Shown here piece after piece: positions 1 through 12,900 of a stretch of DNA of 64,000 nt (positions are counted from its first letter, which is position 1; every line of letters starts with the position of its first letter). The notes beneath the pieces are model-generated. The model was not told the origin of the DNA. It did not search any database and was given only the letters and a program-made list of their open reading frames with translations. The DNA lies in NCBI RefSeq assembly GCF_963662255.1, contig NC_085056.1, positions 6,390,216-6,454,215 of the forward strand, in the 5' to 3' direction. The translations under genes and the position numbers were made by a program. Source of the DNA: Cinclus cinclus. Taxonomy: Eukaryota > Chordata > Aves > Passeriformes > Cinclidae.

Positions 1-2690
1 TGAAATAGCAGTGTAGGAATGCAGGAATGCGGGGGGCTCGTTCCTGCTTTGCAAAGCACTTCATACTGACTTGGCAAACTATGCCTCGGCAAAGCCAAGA
101 AATCCCCTCACATCCTCAAGGAGGAGCAAAATTAGAATAATGAGATGGTTTATAATTAATTGTGCTCTGGGGACACATTCTCACGCTGTCTGGTGCTTCT
201 GATGGGAATTTTCTACAGGGAGCATCCCAACATACAATAGGTTTCAGGTATCAGGTGTGCTCCCGCCTGCATTCCTAGACCGGGTTATCAGGTTGCTCGA
301 AGGGAGAGTAGGAGGAGTTACATTTTTTCCTGGCATTTGGGGAATTTTTTAGCTCTCTTACAGATGTAGGTTAAATATTTGCTCAGGGCAGAGCAAACAC
401 CCAATACAAAGGGCCCCACTCGTTGATGTGTTTCGATCGCTGGAGCTCCTTTCACCCAAGTAAAAGGCGAATTAACCTGCCTGACTTCATCTCACCACTG
501 CAGCGATGCTCTTCAGCTACAGCACACACTGGGCTAAAAGCAGAGCTAAACCCCAGCCAGGGTCACTGTCCCCGGGCAGTGTGCCCCGTGGCGGGCTGGT
601 GCTGTCTACACAGGGCAGATGTTTTAGCACCGATGGCCGTCGATGTATCGAGCCTTCCCGCTACCTGCTGGGTGCTGGCAGGAGGTGCTGCTGGCGGCGA
701 GCCCTGCTCCTCGTTGTCGTTCCTCTGCCTGCCTGCAAAGCGGCATTTCTAAAAATACCTCCAGCGATGTCGTCAGCCGGTGCTCGCTCAGGTCACGGAG
801 ACGTGACAGCCAAGAAAAGGAGGATGGGAGCATGGCTGGAGGACCAGGCTGAGATTATCCCAGCCAGCACAGGTGAATCCCTGCAGAGAGGGGGCACGAG
901 CAGGGTGCCTGCTGCCTGCACAGGCTCCCATGTGTGCCCGCAGCCCCCCAGACTGTCCAGCAGCCAGTGGGCATCCCCTGGGACCCACAGTGCTCCCTTG
1001 AGCCAAACAGCAGTGCGGAACATCCAAGGTAACCCCAGTTCCGGATCCCTGGAGAGCCTGCTCCGGGTGTGCTGGGGCTGCCAGAGAGCCACGCCATCCT
1101 TGCCAAAAACAGCCCAGCAGCTGGGAGGGGTGGGTTTTGTAGTGCTCACAGGTGACTATTTGAATGGGGCTGTTGGCACAGAACCCTTCCTGCATCTCGG
1201 ATTTTGCTCCATGCTTATTCATTGGGTTATTCTTCTAAACTGGGGAATTCACGCATGTGCCTGCTTAATGTAGACTTACTTGATGTAATTGATACAACTT
1301 ATGTGCTTTGCATAATTGCAATACCATTAAAAACCTGAAGCATTCAAAAGCCAGGAAATTACTTACCAGTTAATGTAATTTACATAAACATTTATTTTAT
1401 TCTTTACAGCTCATAAATTAAGTCAGCGAAGATATGGCTTTACAGTTGCTATCGGAAAGGGGAAAGTAACTTTCTGTGTGTCAATATTATGCCCAAACCA
1501 GCCTCAGGAGCTGCACAGATAATGGGGCACTTGTGTAAATTAGGCACTGCTTAGGACCTCTGTGGGTAAAGGTATGTACACACGGATGCGTGTCTATAGG
1601 CACACACACCTATATCCATCCATGCCAGGATCCATGCTGGGAATGCCAACAAACCTCTGATGAAGGGAGGGGGAGGCTGGGAGGTTTTCACTGGATGCAG
1701 GGGAATGGCAAATGCAGTGCAGAGCTGGAGGCAACTGCAACACTAGAATGACACTGGCTTTTGAGGGGCAAGTTTCTGTGCCAGGGGCATGGGGACATGG
1801 AGGTGGACCCTTCAAAGGGAGCCCCCTTTCTCTGGGGTGAGTGGCTAGAGCAGCTTGTCCCCCCACACCGGTGGCTCCCTATCACCCCTCACCCATGTGG
1901 CTGGCTCGGGACAGGGAGTGCAGCAGTGTCTCATGTGGGGTGTCTGAGGATGTCCAAGAGAGACAGACCAGGATGAAAGGACAAGGCTGAATCCTGCTCC
2001 AAACCTGGCCAGGAGTGAGCAAAAGGCTGGGACTGAGCATGGTGAGATTGGAGGTGGAGGACACGTGGTGTGAGGGGAGCGCAGCCCAGGGCTGGCATCA
2101 AACCCTCCTTTCCCAAGGGACCAGACCATGTGGGACACAGGGCAGCCTGCCATCAGCGGATGTGAGCCATCAGCAAGGGCACCCGCTGCCGCCACCACGG
2201 ATGCCAAGTTGAGCTTTGTTGTGGGGAAATATCCGGTACTGCCAGTTCATTAGCATGAACAAGTCATGAGTGACTTGTGTCACCCTAACCAGCCATTACT
2301 GTGAGGGCTGTGTGTGCAATACAGGGAGGCAGATACAAATCACACCCTAAAAATGCGTATATATTATATTTAAAGCAGGATTTTCTGTTGCCTTTCAGAC
2401 ACCAGGGCCTTTGTAGAGGTCTTGGCATGTCAGGCTGTTTTCTCTATGCCTCTGGCTTAGAAAAAAAGTTGTTTGTCGTGTGGTATCTGTGTCCCTGGGC
2501 TCGATGAGCCTGGGGTGCCAACTGGCATTGCTGCCAGTGGATGTTCGGGAGCAGTGGGAGTGCGGCAGAGTGTGAGGAGGGCATAGTTTGGGTAGTCAGG
2601 AGTTTGATGTGTAGGTCATCAGCACGACCGTCCCCATGGTCCCCCGGGGTCACCGTGATGAGTGATGCCAGCAGGGGAGCACAGATGGGA
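1..2690. other. Upstream flank of KIFC3, no gene recognised
   Basis: About 2.7 kb before the KIFC3 CpG island. Open frames are present on both strands (the longest runs from about 506 to 1273 on the plus strand), but none shows a recognisable domain, a convincing splice pattern or a biased composition. Part of it, about 1270-1480, is AT-rich. I see no gene here, although distal regulatory elements or a non-coding exon cannot be excluded. Confidence 0.5.
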
Positions 2691-2699
2691 TGTAGTTAC

Positions 2700-3560
2700 A
2701 CTGGGACTCCCTGAAGAGCACCGGGATTGAAGTGGGAATGGCAGAGACACACCGGGAGCCCCTAGGGCCATGCCAAGGGAGGGTCAGGGGAGCACGGTGG
2801 GGGCAAGCCGCCCTGGGAAGGGCACGGGGAGCACCGGGGCTCCTCTGTGCTTCCAGGGCTCTGTCCAGAGGGGTTGGGGTGCTCCGGGGGCGCACCGGGA
2901 GCTCTCCGCAGCCCGGCCGCTCCTCCGGAGCCTCCCGGTGCGGTAGGGGAGCCCCGCCTCCGCCGCCCGTCGGGGGTTTCACGGGTTTCCGTGGCAACGA
3001 GTGCGGGGCGGAGCTCGTCGTTTCCGTTACCGAAGTGCCCGGGAAGGCGGGGACGGGCCGGGGCTGGTGCCGGGTACCCCGCTGCCGCCGCCCCGCGTCC
3101 GGTGAGTGGCCCCGCAGGGCGGTACCGGCACCGCCGGCGCAGGGGAGCCGGGCTGGACCGGGCAGGACCGGGGCTCCCTTTGTCTGCGGGCTGGGAGCGC
3201 TGGCACGGAGCGCCCGGGAATCCGCCGGAGCGCGGCTCCCCGTTAGCCCGCGGCGGGCGGGGCCACCGGCACCGGGACCGGGGCTGTGCCGAGCGGAGCG
3301 GGGCTGCGCCTCCTGCTCGCCGGCACCGGCACCGGGACCGCCCCGCTGCGGGTCCCGCCCGCCCGGAGCCCCGGTCGGGAGAACAAGGTGGACTGGGCGG
3401 CTCCGCGACCTGTTCCCCGCCGAAGCGGCCCCGGTGAGGTGCGGAGAGAGCGGAGCGGGAGGTGCAGTGCGGTTCCGTGCGGACCGGAGCGGTGCCGTGC
3501 GGTTCCGTGCGGAGCGGTGTGTGCGGTGCAGTGCAGTGCATTGTGTGCTCTGAGATGCGG
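2700..3560 (+). promoter_or_regulatory. KIFC3: KIFC3 CpG-island promoter and non-coding first exon
   Basis: Very GC- and CpG-rich stretch just before the first KIFC3 coding exon. A likely non-coding first exon ends at 3101, directly before a GTGAGT donor. No TATA box is evident, as is usual for a broad CpG-island promoter. The region also holds an RFX X-box-like palindrome (2985-2998) and, at 3450-3545, short GTGCGG/GTGCA tandem-like runs. The long open frames on both strands here (for example 2650-3612 minus and 2732-3553 plus) are by-products of high GC and are not genes. Confidence 0.75.
2985..2998. promoter_or_regulatory. RFX X-box-like palindrome in the KIFC3 promoter
   Basis: The 14-mer GTTTCCGTGGCAAC consists of two inverted half sites separated by two bases. 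It closely matches the RFX-family X-box consensus GTTGCCATGGCAAC. It lies about 100 bp upstream of the probable first donor site at 3102, so it is promoter-proximal. Binding is inferred from the motif alone. Confidence 0.5.
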
Positions 3561-3920
3561 TGGGTGCGGTGCCGCCCGGGTGCAGGGCTGCCCGTGGCCT
3601 CGGAGATCCCAACTCCCTAAAGTTAGCCCCAACCCAAGGTTAGGAGGGGCCTGGAGAGGCTTCAGGAATGAGTAAATTAATTACAGGCACCGTTTATGTC
3701 ACATCCGCTGGGAGCACGGAGGGAGCCCGGGGCTGTCGCCTTTTCGGGAGCAAAAAACGGGATTGATGCAACTTCCTGCGGGTTTCGGGAGTCGGAGCTG
3801 GCGTTACCGTCGTGTTTTGCTCCGTCCCACTGGGATTTACAACTGGACACCGAGACCGGCTGAGATGTCCGTCCTTGCGCTTCTCCGCAGAGGTGCTGCT
3901 GTGCTCGGGACCCCCGTGCC

Positions 3921-6900
3921 ATGATCACATCCCGCACCGCCTGGGATCTGGGATCCGGGCCCTCCGCCGGAGCCACCTGGAAGACGAAGGACCTTGCCCC
4001 GGACGGTGAGTACAGCCCGGTGGCTTGTCCTTGCCCCTTGGGGCTCAGCCTGCCGCGCTCACGCCCTGCTCACTGGGGAAGGAGAGGCTGGGAACAGGCC
4101 AGCCTGCATTTTTCACATTTCTTTCCGGATGAAGGTCAGGACTTGAGAAATGGGGACTCAGAAAGCAGGCACAAAGCTCTGGGCAGCCTGCTGGTGAGAA
4201 GAGAGGGCTGCCTCCATTTCTCTCCTGGCCTTTCCGAGTGGGAAACTTACGGAGAAAGGTTAAAATTTAACATGCAAGATAGAAAACAGAGTGATCTGCA
4301 TGGCTGGGCGAATGCGGAGCCTTTGCCTCTTCCCAGCCTTGGCTCCTTGGAAGGGCTCCTTATCCCTCCCTGGCGCATGGACCCCATGGGTGAGTTTAGT
4401 CAGAGTTTTCCTCTGTGGAGGCTGAGCTGCTTTGCCGGCAGGCGGGCAGCTGCTTGCCCCAACCTGCAGCCGTTTGTCGGGAAACAGCCCTTCCCACCTC
4501 CCTCACCGATGGTGCTGAATGGGTTTTGGCAAACGTGGTGGCTGAACCCCCCTATTTGGACGTTTTTTCCTCTTGGCTTCATCATTTGCCATCCCTCTGT
4601 GCTGGCAGCAGCTCCTCTGGGTACAGCTTCTTCTCTGGCACTTGGGCCAGTCCAGCCAAATGCTGGTTGGCATCAAAGCCTCCAAAACCAGGGTTTTTCG
4701 GTGCTTTCTCTGCCCAAGGGCTGCTGCTGCCCGTGCTGGGATGGGAAACTCATCGCCTGTTATCCAGGCATTCGCCAGCACTTTGGAAATGCTCAATTTT
4801 CATGGCACGCGCAAAACGTTATGGATAATTAGAAGCTGGGAAGAAGTCCAGAGTGATGGACTAACTTCATAAGGGCACATCTCTCTCCAGACATTGCTTC
4901 CACCTCTGGCCCAACTTCTGCATGGTTTTAAGGGAAAATATCTGCATTATTGAGGTTTGATTTGTGAGCGATTGATTTTTTTTTCTCCTGATTTTTCCCT
5001 GATTGATCTCTTCCCTGGGGAAGAGATTTGGCCACCCGTGATGGTGGCAGCACTTGTGGCAGACAGGTGCAGGGGCACAGGGTCCCTGAGCAGTGGGATG
5101 TAGCTCTCAGCAGCTGCTTTTCCTGTAGCAGAGGAGGATGTAGCCATGGGAGAAGGCTCCTGAGCTGCTGTTTCCTTCTGTGTGGCTCAGCAGGACAGGG
5201 AAGTGCTGCCCTGGCTGCTTTTGGGTTTGTCTGCCTGACAAATGAAGGAAATATTTGGGGGCAGTGGAGGGAGGTGACGCTGTCAGGGTCCGTCTGGCTG
5301 GTTTTGGTGATGCAAGCTGGCTTTGGCAGCTTTTCTGAGATAGGATCGCAGAAAGTGGAGCAGCTTGGCAAGGGGTAGAGCTGGGATATCCCTGGCTGGG
5401 GGGACAGATCTGGTCCTACAGAGGCCAGATGGAAGCTACACCCTGAATTCTCATTACTAGGCATTGGCAACCAGTCTCCGCCCCCCGGAGGGCTAATTTT
5501 TCTAATTAACATAATTAACATTTTTAATAAAAGTCATGCACTGTCTCTGCCACACCAGTGCGGTGGCGGCAGCAGGGAGGAGGAGGAGGTGGGTTTGCTG
5601 AGCTGGCCAAAGGCTGCGTCTGTGCTGTGCTCCCAGGTGGATCCAGTGATGCTCTTTGCTCCATCTCAGGCTGTGGGCAGGACAGGCTCAGCACTGAGAG
5701 CAGAGCAGGTGCCTCTCCCCGAGCTCCTCTGCTACCAGCACTGCTTCACCATAAAATCCTCAGCGTGAGCTGGCCGGACACTGCAAACCCCCGTGGGCTC
5801 TGCCGGGCTCTCCAGGTGAGGAGCACTAAGCCAGCCATGGCATATATGGGGAGGGCAGTTTGAGAGTGATGGGGAGGATGCCCTGCACCCATCTGGGCCA
5901 TCCAGGTGGGAGCCAACTGGTTCCCTCCCTCACCACAACCAGTTTGGGTCAGGACCCCATCTCGAGCAGAGCTGCTGCCTGGGTAGGGAGGGAAAAGCAT
6001 TGTTGGGGAGTCAAAGGGCATCAAAAATGGGGAACAGTGTTCATAACAGAATAACATTTTCTGGGTCACTTATAGTCATGTTGGCAGGAGAGCTCGAGGC
6101 AGAACTGTGATAAGAAAATGCAGTGCCGTGAGCTGGTGTTTGCCAGTGGGATGGAGGAGGAGGAGGTGGAAGGGTGCCACGGCCAGGGACAGTGCTGGGA
6201 CACCATGTACTGATGTAGCTGCCACTAGTTCATTCCAGGTTTCAGGCAAATCATTCAAATTCCCCTTCTTTGAAAAGAAGGAAAACACCTTCTTATCACA
6301 CACCAGCCTTGATGAATTCCCTTCGGCAAAACCCTTCTGGAGTCTCAGATGTAGAGGCACCGCAGACACGCGGCTTCTCCAGGAGAATGCTGCCACCTCC
6401 TTCCAAATTACTCCCAAATTACTGGCGTGTACCAAGTATTTGCCCCTCTGCTGGAGTGAGGTTTCCCTGACATTACTGGCCTGTGGGGTGATGCCGCAGG
6501 CTCTGAGATAAGGTTTAAGAAAGAAAAGGCATTATTGAGCAGGGTGAGCTTGACTGATAATCCCCTTTTTATAGCAGCCTTATGAAAGCTTCTTTCACAT
6601 TTCTTCTGATTTTTTTGGAGCTGGGCTCTATCCCACAGGGCATGAGCCATGCCTGCAAGTCAAAGTCTCTTTCTTTTTAAGGCCATAGAGAGAAAAACAG
6701 ATATTTAGTATAATTATGTAGCCAAGCTGAGAGAAGTTTTTTATGCGGAGAATGAAAAACGTGGTAAATTCATTGTGGCAGCATCCCAGCACAGAGCTCC
6801 CTTGGAGGGAGGGTTTCCCCAAACTACTGCGTTCTGTCTCCTGCACTTCCAGCCCTGCTCACTCCTCCTGAGCAGCCCCGGGGAGTGCCAGCTGCTGGCA

Positions 6901-9900
6901 CAGTGTCCAGCGTGGTGTGGGCGGGCACTGTCTCAGCTCCCTGACCTGTTTGTGCTCACAGGCCCTGCGGGACACGAGGTGCAAGCGGCGGGAGGAGACG
7001 CGGCCCCACACCCCGACAGTGGCCACGGAGGAACCTCCTGCAGCCCCCCGTGAGCCAGCGGCTGCTGCGGCGCTGCAGGCAGCCCCCACCATGAACCTGG
7101 AGAAAACAGGTAAGGGGGTGAGAGAGCAGGGATGCAGTGCTGGGTGCTCAGGAGGAGGGATGGGATGGGATGGGATGGGATGGGATGGGATGGGATGGGA
7201 TGGGATGGGATGGGATGGGATGGGATGGGATGGGATGGGATGGGATGGGATGGGATGGGATGGGATGGGATGGGATGGATTTAGGGCTTGGTATCTGCCT
7301 GTGGGTGTCAAGGAAACCTCTCCTCTTTTGGGGCGTGCATGGATGTGTGGCTACGCTCACTGTGGGAACAGATCAGTGGAAATCCAACACCAGCCAGCTG
7401 CTGGCTGGTGGCAGGGACTGATGAATTATTGAGCTGGATGAACAGAGCAGGTGAGCTCTGATGAGCCCACTGCTGTTTCTTCCTTCTTAAGGAAAATGTA
7501 ATGTGTGTGGAAACACTTGCAGCATTCATGGCTCTGACAGGGTGGGGAAATCCCAGGGTTTCCTGTCTTTCTCTGTCAGGATTGAATTGTGTGAGCTTGT
7601 CAGGGCACATCTTGGGAGATGCTCCTGGCCTGGTCCCCAGCTGCATCCCAGAGCAGCTCCTGAGGTGGCGTAGTGGCTGGGAAGAGGCAGGGATACAGGA
7701 GAAAGGGGGTCCGATTGGCAGTGGTAACAGGACAGGGCTGAGGAACAGGTATCTTTCCAAAAGGCTTTCTGAATTTTGCAAATTTCTACATTTTGGAAAG
7801 CAGGATGGTCACTGAGGGTCACTGTGCTCTGCCTGCCACACTCACACCACTTGTGACCCCCAGCACATCTGCCCAGGGGGAGATGTAACACAGAGCTGGT
7901 TGGCATCTCCTCTCCCATGGATGCTGTCACAGGAAAAGGTGCTGGAGTGTGGAGGAAGGCATGTTCTGTGGAGGTTTTTCCTGCCTGGCAGTTTGACTTG
8001 CAGCTGAGTGTTGCAGCTCTCAGCCTGGCTCTGCCTTGGGTCCCAGCCCAGGATTAGTGTGAATGATGTGTGCAGACATGTGGTGTGTCCAGAGGAGCCT
8101 GGTGCTTCCTGTCATTTTGTCTTATCTCTGCAGACTCCCCAGGGGGTGAAGGCTAGCATTCCTGTCAGCTTTGGAGATTTCAGGGTGGGGTTTTTGTTTT
8201 TTTATTTTTTGTTTGGGTTTTTTTGTGTGTTGATTTTAAAGAGAAGACCATGGTCCCCTGCCTGAGCTGGGCTGAGCCTTCAGCATGGAAAGAAAGAAAA
8301 GCCAGCACCTGACAGTGCTCTTTTGGAGTATCCAGCCCATGGCAGGAAGACAAAACCTGGTGATAGCTTCTGCAACCACAGCCAGATAAGTCCCATGGTG
8401 TGCAGCCAGCAGCAGAGTTGTGGTTTGGTCCCAGCATTTCATCTTTTTGCGTATTACGCTGCCTCCTTTACTCTATTTAGGGATAGAAAATCTGACTCAG
8501 AGACAAAAATGTCTCTTTTCTTGCATTCAGGACGTATCCCATGAAGCAGGCAGCATCTTCCCACAGGCAGCGCAGCGATTCCCAGCACTAGCTCCTGCCT
8601 GTGAAACCTCAGGTTTCTGGTGGCAGCAGATGAAATCCACGGCAGGCAGGGAAGGGCGCCGGGCAGCCGGGATCCTGACCATCAGTCCTGCCACCACAGT
8701 GCCTCATCCCCACATTGGGAATGAGTCACGCCAGCTCATTGCTTCTTGGGAACTACCAGGTCATTTGGTAGGCTCTGATGTACAGCCAGGTTGGCTTCTG
8801 TCAGCACTGGTGGCTCTATTAACATGCAGAAAGTGATGTTTAAAATAATACTAGGAAGGTTAGAAAGCCAAACACACAAAGATTAGGCAATATGGCCATT
8901 CAGGGTACCTGTATAATTTAAATTTTGCTTCCATTATGCTTGTGTGTAATGACGCAGACTTTAATGACATGATCACACACTGCTTTTCCACCGGCACCTG
9001 CTCGTTCAGAAGAAAGGATGCCGGGGTGAATCAGCGTCGTGCTGAGGGCGGTTGTTATCTGAGCGAGGCAGCAGCATTTCGGTGCGTGGTGGGGCTGGGG
9101 CACGGTGCAGTGGTGTGGACAGGTGCTCTGTGCTGTGGCCTGGGATGCTCTGCTGGCATGGGCAGATCCCTTTGGCTCCCACCCAGCCAGACCCCACCGT
9201 TAGCCAGGCCTGCTCTGGTAAGCACCTCAGCACTCAGGATGCACCTCTGACACGTCACTGTGCTCTCTGGGACTTGTGCAAATCCAGTTTCCTGCATTCC
9301 CATCTCCAGCTCAGCCCCTGGGGGCTCCCCATGGCTGGCATTCTGCTCCCCAGCGAGGTGTCTGTGTCCTGACCAGCTCCATCTTTGCTCACGCTGCAGG
9401 AGGGAGGCTCTGCAGTGGGAAACGTGCCAGCCTGCCCACAGCCCGGCCCTTCCCCGTGATCCAGGAGGTGATGGCCTCCATGGCACACCTGCAGAAGGAG
9501 AAGCTGCGGCTGCAGGAAGAGGTGCTGGAGCTGCAGGAGAAGCTCGCTGCCCAGGAGAACAATGAGCTCTCCCTCTCTTTCCAGCTGCAAGGCCAGGTAT
9601 GGTGGGGACAGGGACACAAGCGGGTCCATCAGGGCCTCAGGGTCCCAAAGCTTGGCTGGAGCACTGTGGCATGCAGTGAGTAATGACTGCACTTGGAAGG
9701 AGTGCAGGATCTCCATCTTTGAGCATCTTCTTTGCTGGGTGTTCCTGAGCACCAGCTTTGGCTGTCCCTCCCTTGGGATGCTTGCAGTCTCCAGTAACAC
9801 CACGGTAGTGCTGACAAGGGTGTGTGGCTCTGTAGGCATAATATGGCCAGGAGGACTTTGGGCATCAGGATGCAGCTCTGCATCAGCCATCCATCTATCC

Positions 9901-12900
9901 ACTCAGCACAGGACGGCTGCCATGGGGTCAGCTCGTTAGACCAACCTAGCAGTTTTATTTAGAGACTTTCAGAAGGTGGACAGTGAATGTGAAGGCACAG
10001 AATTGTCTGATGAAGGGACTGGTTTTGGCCACTGTGGCACGGCCCCCAAAACCATCTCCTGCACTGATGCAGGCACATCCTCAGCACGAGTACTTGGGTC
10101 GTCTCAGGGACATGGAAATTTTGGCTGCTCGTAAAGAGATTTGCATGTGGCTGTTGTGGAAGCTGTTACAGTCAGGTTCTGCTTGTTCCACGGGTGTCAA
10201 ATAGGAGGAGGTAATTGTCCTGCATTTGGTTGGCATGCTCTGCATGACACAAGCGTAAGCACAGCGGGCTCTGGCCCTGCGCTGGCCAGTTCAGCAGCAA
10301 GCGCAGCCCGTGCCGGCTGCAGTGAAGAGCTGGCCCAAACTTCCAAAGCTTTGGGATGGCTGGGCCACGGCTCAAGCCAGATCCAGCTGCCAAGGAGTCC
10401 CTGTCACATCCAGAGAGCAGGATGCAACTGGAGATGCCCGAGCAGGTAGGGGATGGAGGAACATTGACATTTTTGGGTGCCACGGCATAGGGAATGGCGG
10501 GCAGGCTCCGGCGTGTGCGCCGACTGATTGGGCTGGCGGCTTTCCCTTAACAAGCCGCAACTCTTTTCTTCTCAGTATCTCGCCTCCCTTAAAAATACTT
10601 ATAAAAAATAGCTCAATAATCTCCCTCAGTGGCTGTGGAAATGGCATTTTCCCACTCAAGCGCTCGGCGCTCGCTCGGCCCCCAGCCAGAGCCAGGGAGA
10701 CTTGTGGAAGAAGGGGGATCACAATCCTGGCTGTGAGCAGCTGCCTTTCCCCACCTGCAGCTGGGGAGCTCTGGTTGTGCTCCAGCTCCCAGCCCTGCCA
10801 AGCACAGGGCACACGGAGGGGCTGCCCACACTGCTGCCATCTCTGCAAGGGCGTGGCTGAATAATTTACCAGATTAATTACAGCCCCATGTCAGCACATC
10901 TGCATTGGTTATTAATCAGCAGTTCTTAAATTATGGTCCACGGAGGGCCAGGTGCTTGCTGGTTATTGGGATGGGGCAATATCCAGGCGTGTCCCAGAGA
11001 GGCCGTATGGAGTGGGGAAACTGGGAGCTGGGTTGGGATCTGGGGGATGGAGGTCAAGCAAGGGACAGAGCAGGTGGGAAAACCCTACTACAACACAGCC
11101 TATGAGGCTGCTGGCTTCACAAAGCACTCACTGCTGCTGTTTATTCCAATAACTGCAGATTTTGGGAGAGCTTCACTGGGGTCTGCACAAAAAAATGTTG
11201 AGGATTTTTGAAATTCACCTGGTTTTGCAGGGAGGGCAGCCTGGTCCCATGAGATGGGCAGAGGCTCAGATGGAGGTTGATGGAGAGCATTATCCCATGG
11301 GACTCAGACGTGGCCTTCCTGAAGAGCTCTTGTTCCCTCTTTATACTAAGACAACTTTCCTAGAAAGAAAAATAGAGAAGGTAGAGCAAAATTGGTTGTG
11401 AGGGCAGCACAAGGTGCTTCTGGCTCTTCAAACACAGTTATGGGTAGGTTTGTTTTTTCCCTTCTCCAAAGATGATACCTTTTTATTTTTTAATATTGGT
11501 TTCTGCTCGTGCTCAACACGGACAAATTATACCCATGGTTGAACAAGGTCAAAGCAAAGCTTTCATTAATGCTCATTTTAATCAGCTCGTGTGAATCAGG
11601 CGCTCAGAGCCAGGTGGAAAATTAAAGCATAACAAAAGTGTGAGCCAGACTGGACGTTGGTGGCTGGGGTGGCACTGCAGGGTCTCCTCCGAAAGCTGCT
11701 GAGGTGCCTCCTGGTTAACCCAGTCTGTGCTGACAGGTGGAAACTCTGAAGGCAAAACTCCTGGAGCAGGCACAGGAGATCAGCCGGCTGCGCTCAGAGC
11801 TGGTGAGCTGCCACTGGGATGGGACTGAGCCACCCTTGCCCTGAGGGACGCTGGAGCCCTGGGTCACTGAGGAGGAAGAGGGAACGTGGGGTGGGCGGAG
11901 ATGGATTAAACCTCCCCAGGGTCACAGTTTGGATCGTGCAGACCAAAGTGAGGAACAAAAGTATGGGATTTTCTGTCCAATACCATGTTGCACTGGTGAC
12001 ACAGGGGCTGTCACCCCCGTGGGATGACAGGTGGGAAGTGAGAGACCCTCTGTGGGTTGGGGCTCCCTGGGGTGTGAGGCTCATCAATGCAGCAGGCTGA
12101 GTGATTCCCAATGGGACAGGCAGGGACTCTGGGAATGGCACACTGTGGGCTGCTCCATACAGTGGGCTGGGGGATCCGTGGGGGCAGCAGGCTGGGGCTC
12201 CCTGGGGCGTGTGGAGATTCCAATATCCTCTCCCATCCATCCGCAGGGCGGCACGGATGCGGAGAAGCACCGGGACCTGCTGGCGGCCGAGAACGAGCGC
12301 CTGCGGCAGGAGATGAAAGCGTGCGAGGGGGAGCTGCGGGAGCTGCAGCGGCAGCAGCAGGCGCCGTGTAGGGACTGTCCCCACCTGCAGGTGAGTCGCC
12401 GGTGGTGGCAGTGGTGGTGGCAGGGTGACTGGCACCTGTGGGTGACGTGGCCTTGGCTGTCCTGTGCTTTGCCAGGAGAATGCCGGGCTGCAGGAGCAGC
12501 TGTCCCAGCTGCAGCGGGAGGCAGAGGAGACGCGGGCCAAGCTGGTGGAGCTGGACCTGGAGGTGCAGCAGAAGACGAACCGCTTGGCTGAGGTGGAGCT
12601 GCGGCTCAAGGACTCCCTGGCTGAGAGAGCTGAGGAGGAGGAGCGGCTCAGCCGGCGGCTGCGGGACAGCCAGGAGACCATCGCCAGCCTCAAGTCCCAG
12701 CCCCAGCAGATAAAGGTGAGCTCTCCATTTTTCCTGATTGGGCTGGGTACCTTACAGTGCCCAGTAGGTGCCCTGCAAGTGCCGCCTGTCTCTCTCCCCT
12801 GAGCACATCAGCACAGTGATTTCCTAAATGATCTCACCCCCGGGCCAGCAACAGCTCCATCCCAGGCCCTTCAGGTGTTTCCCCAATACACCCCATCTGT

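Larger units (their letters stand above)
4006..9399 (+). other. KIFC3: Long 5' introns of KIFC3
   Basis: Intronic stretch between the first coding exon and the first shared coiled-coil exon. Apart from the candidate alternative first exon (6962-7109) and the GGGAT repeat (7157-7276), I see no exon-like sequence. Numerous open frames are present but they lack domains and consistent splice sites. The neighbouring intron 9597-11736 is likewise featureless to my reading. Confidence 0.55.

Noticed and set aside
506..1273. Open frame of 255 aa on the plus strand
   Set aside because: No domain, no coding bias, overlaps other frames of similar quality; no matching exon structure on either side.
2650..3612. 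Open frame of 320 aa on the minus strand and several overlapping frames over the KIFC3 promoter
   Set aside because: The region is a CpG island with few stop codons in any frame; the translations are Pro/Arg/Gly/Ala-rich with no domain and the frames overlap on both strands.
6859..7432. Repetitive frames such as (GWDGM)n and (PSHPI)n
   Set aside because: Simple translation of the GGGAT minisatellite on both strands, not a protein.
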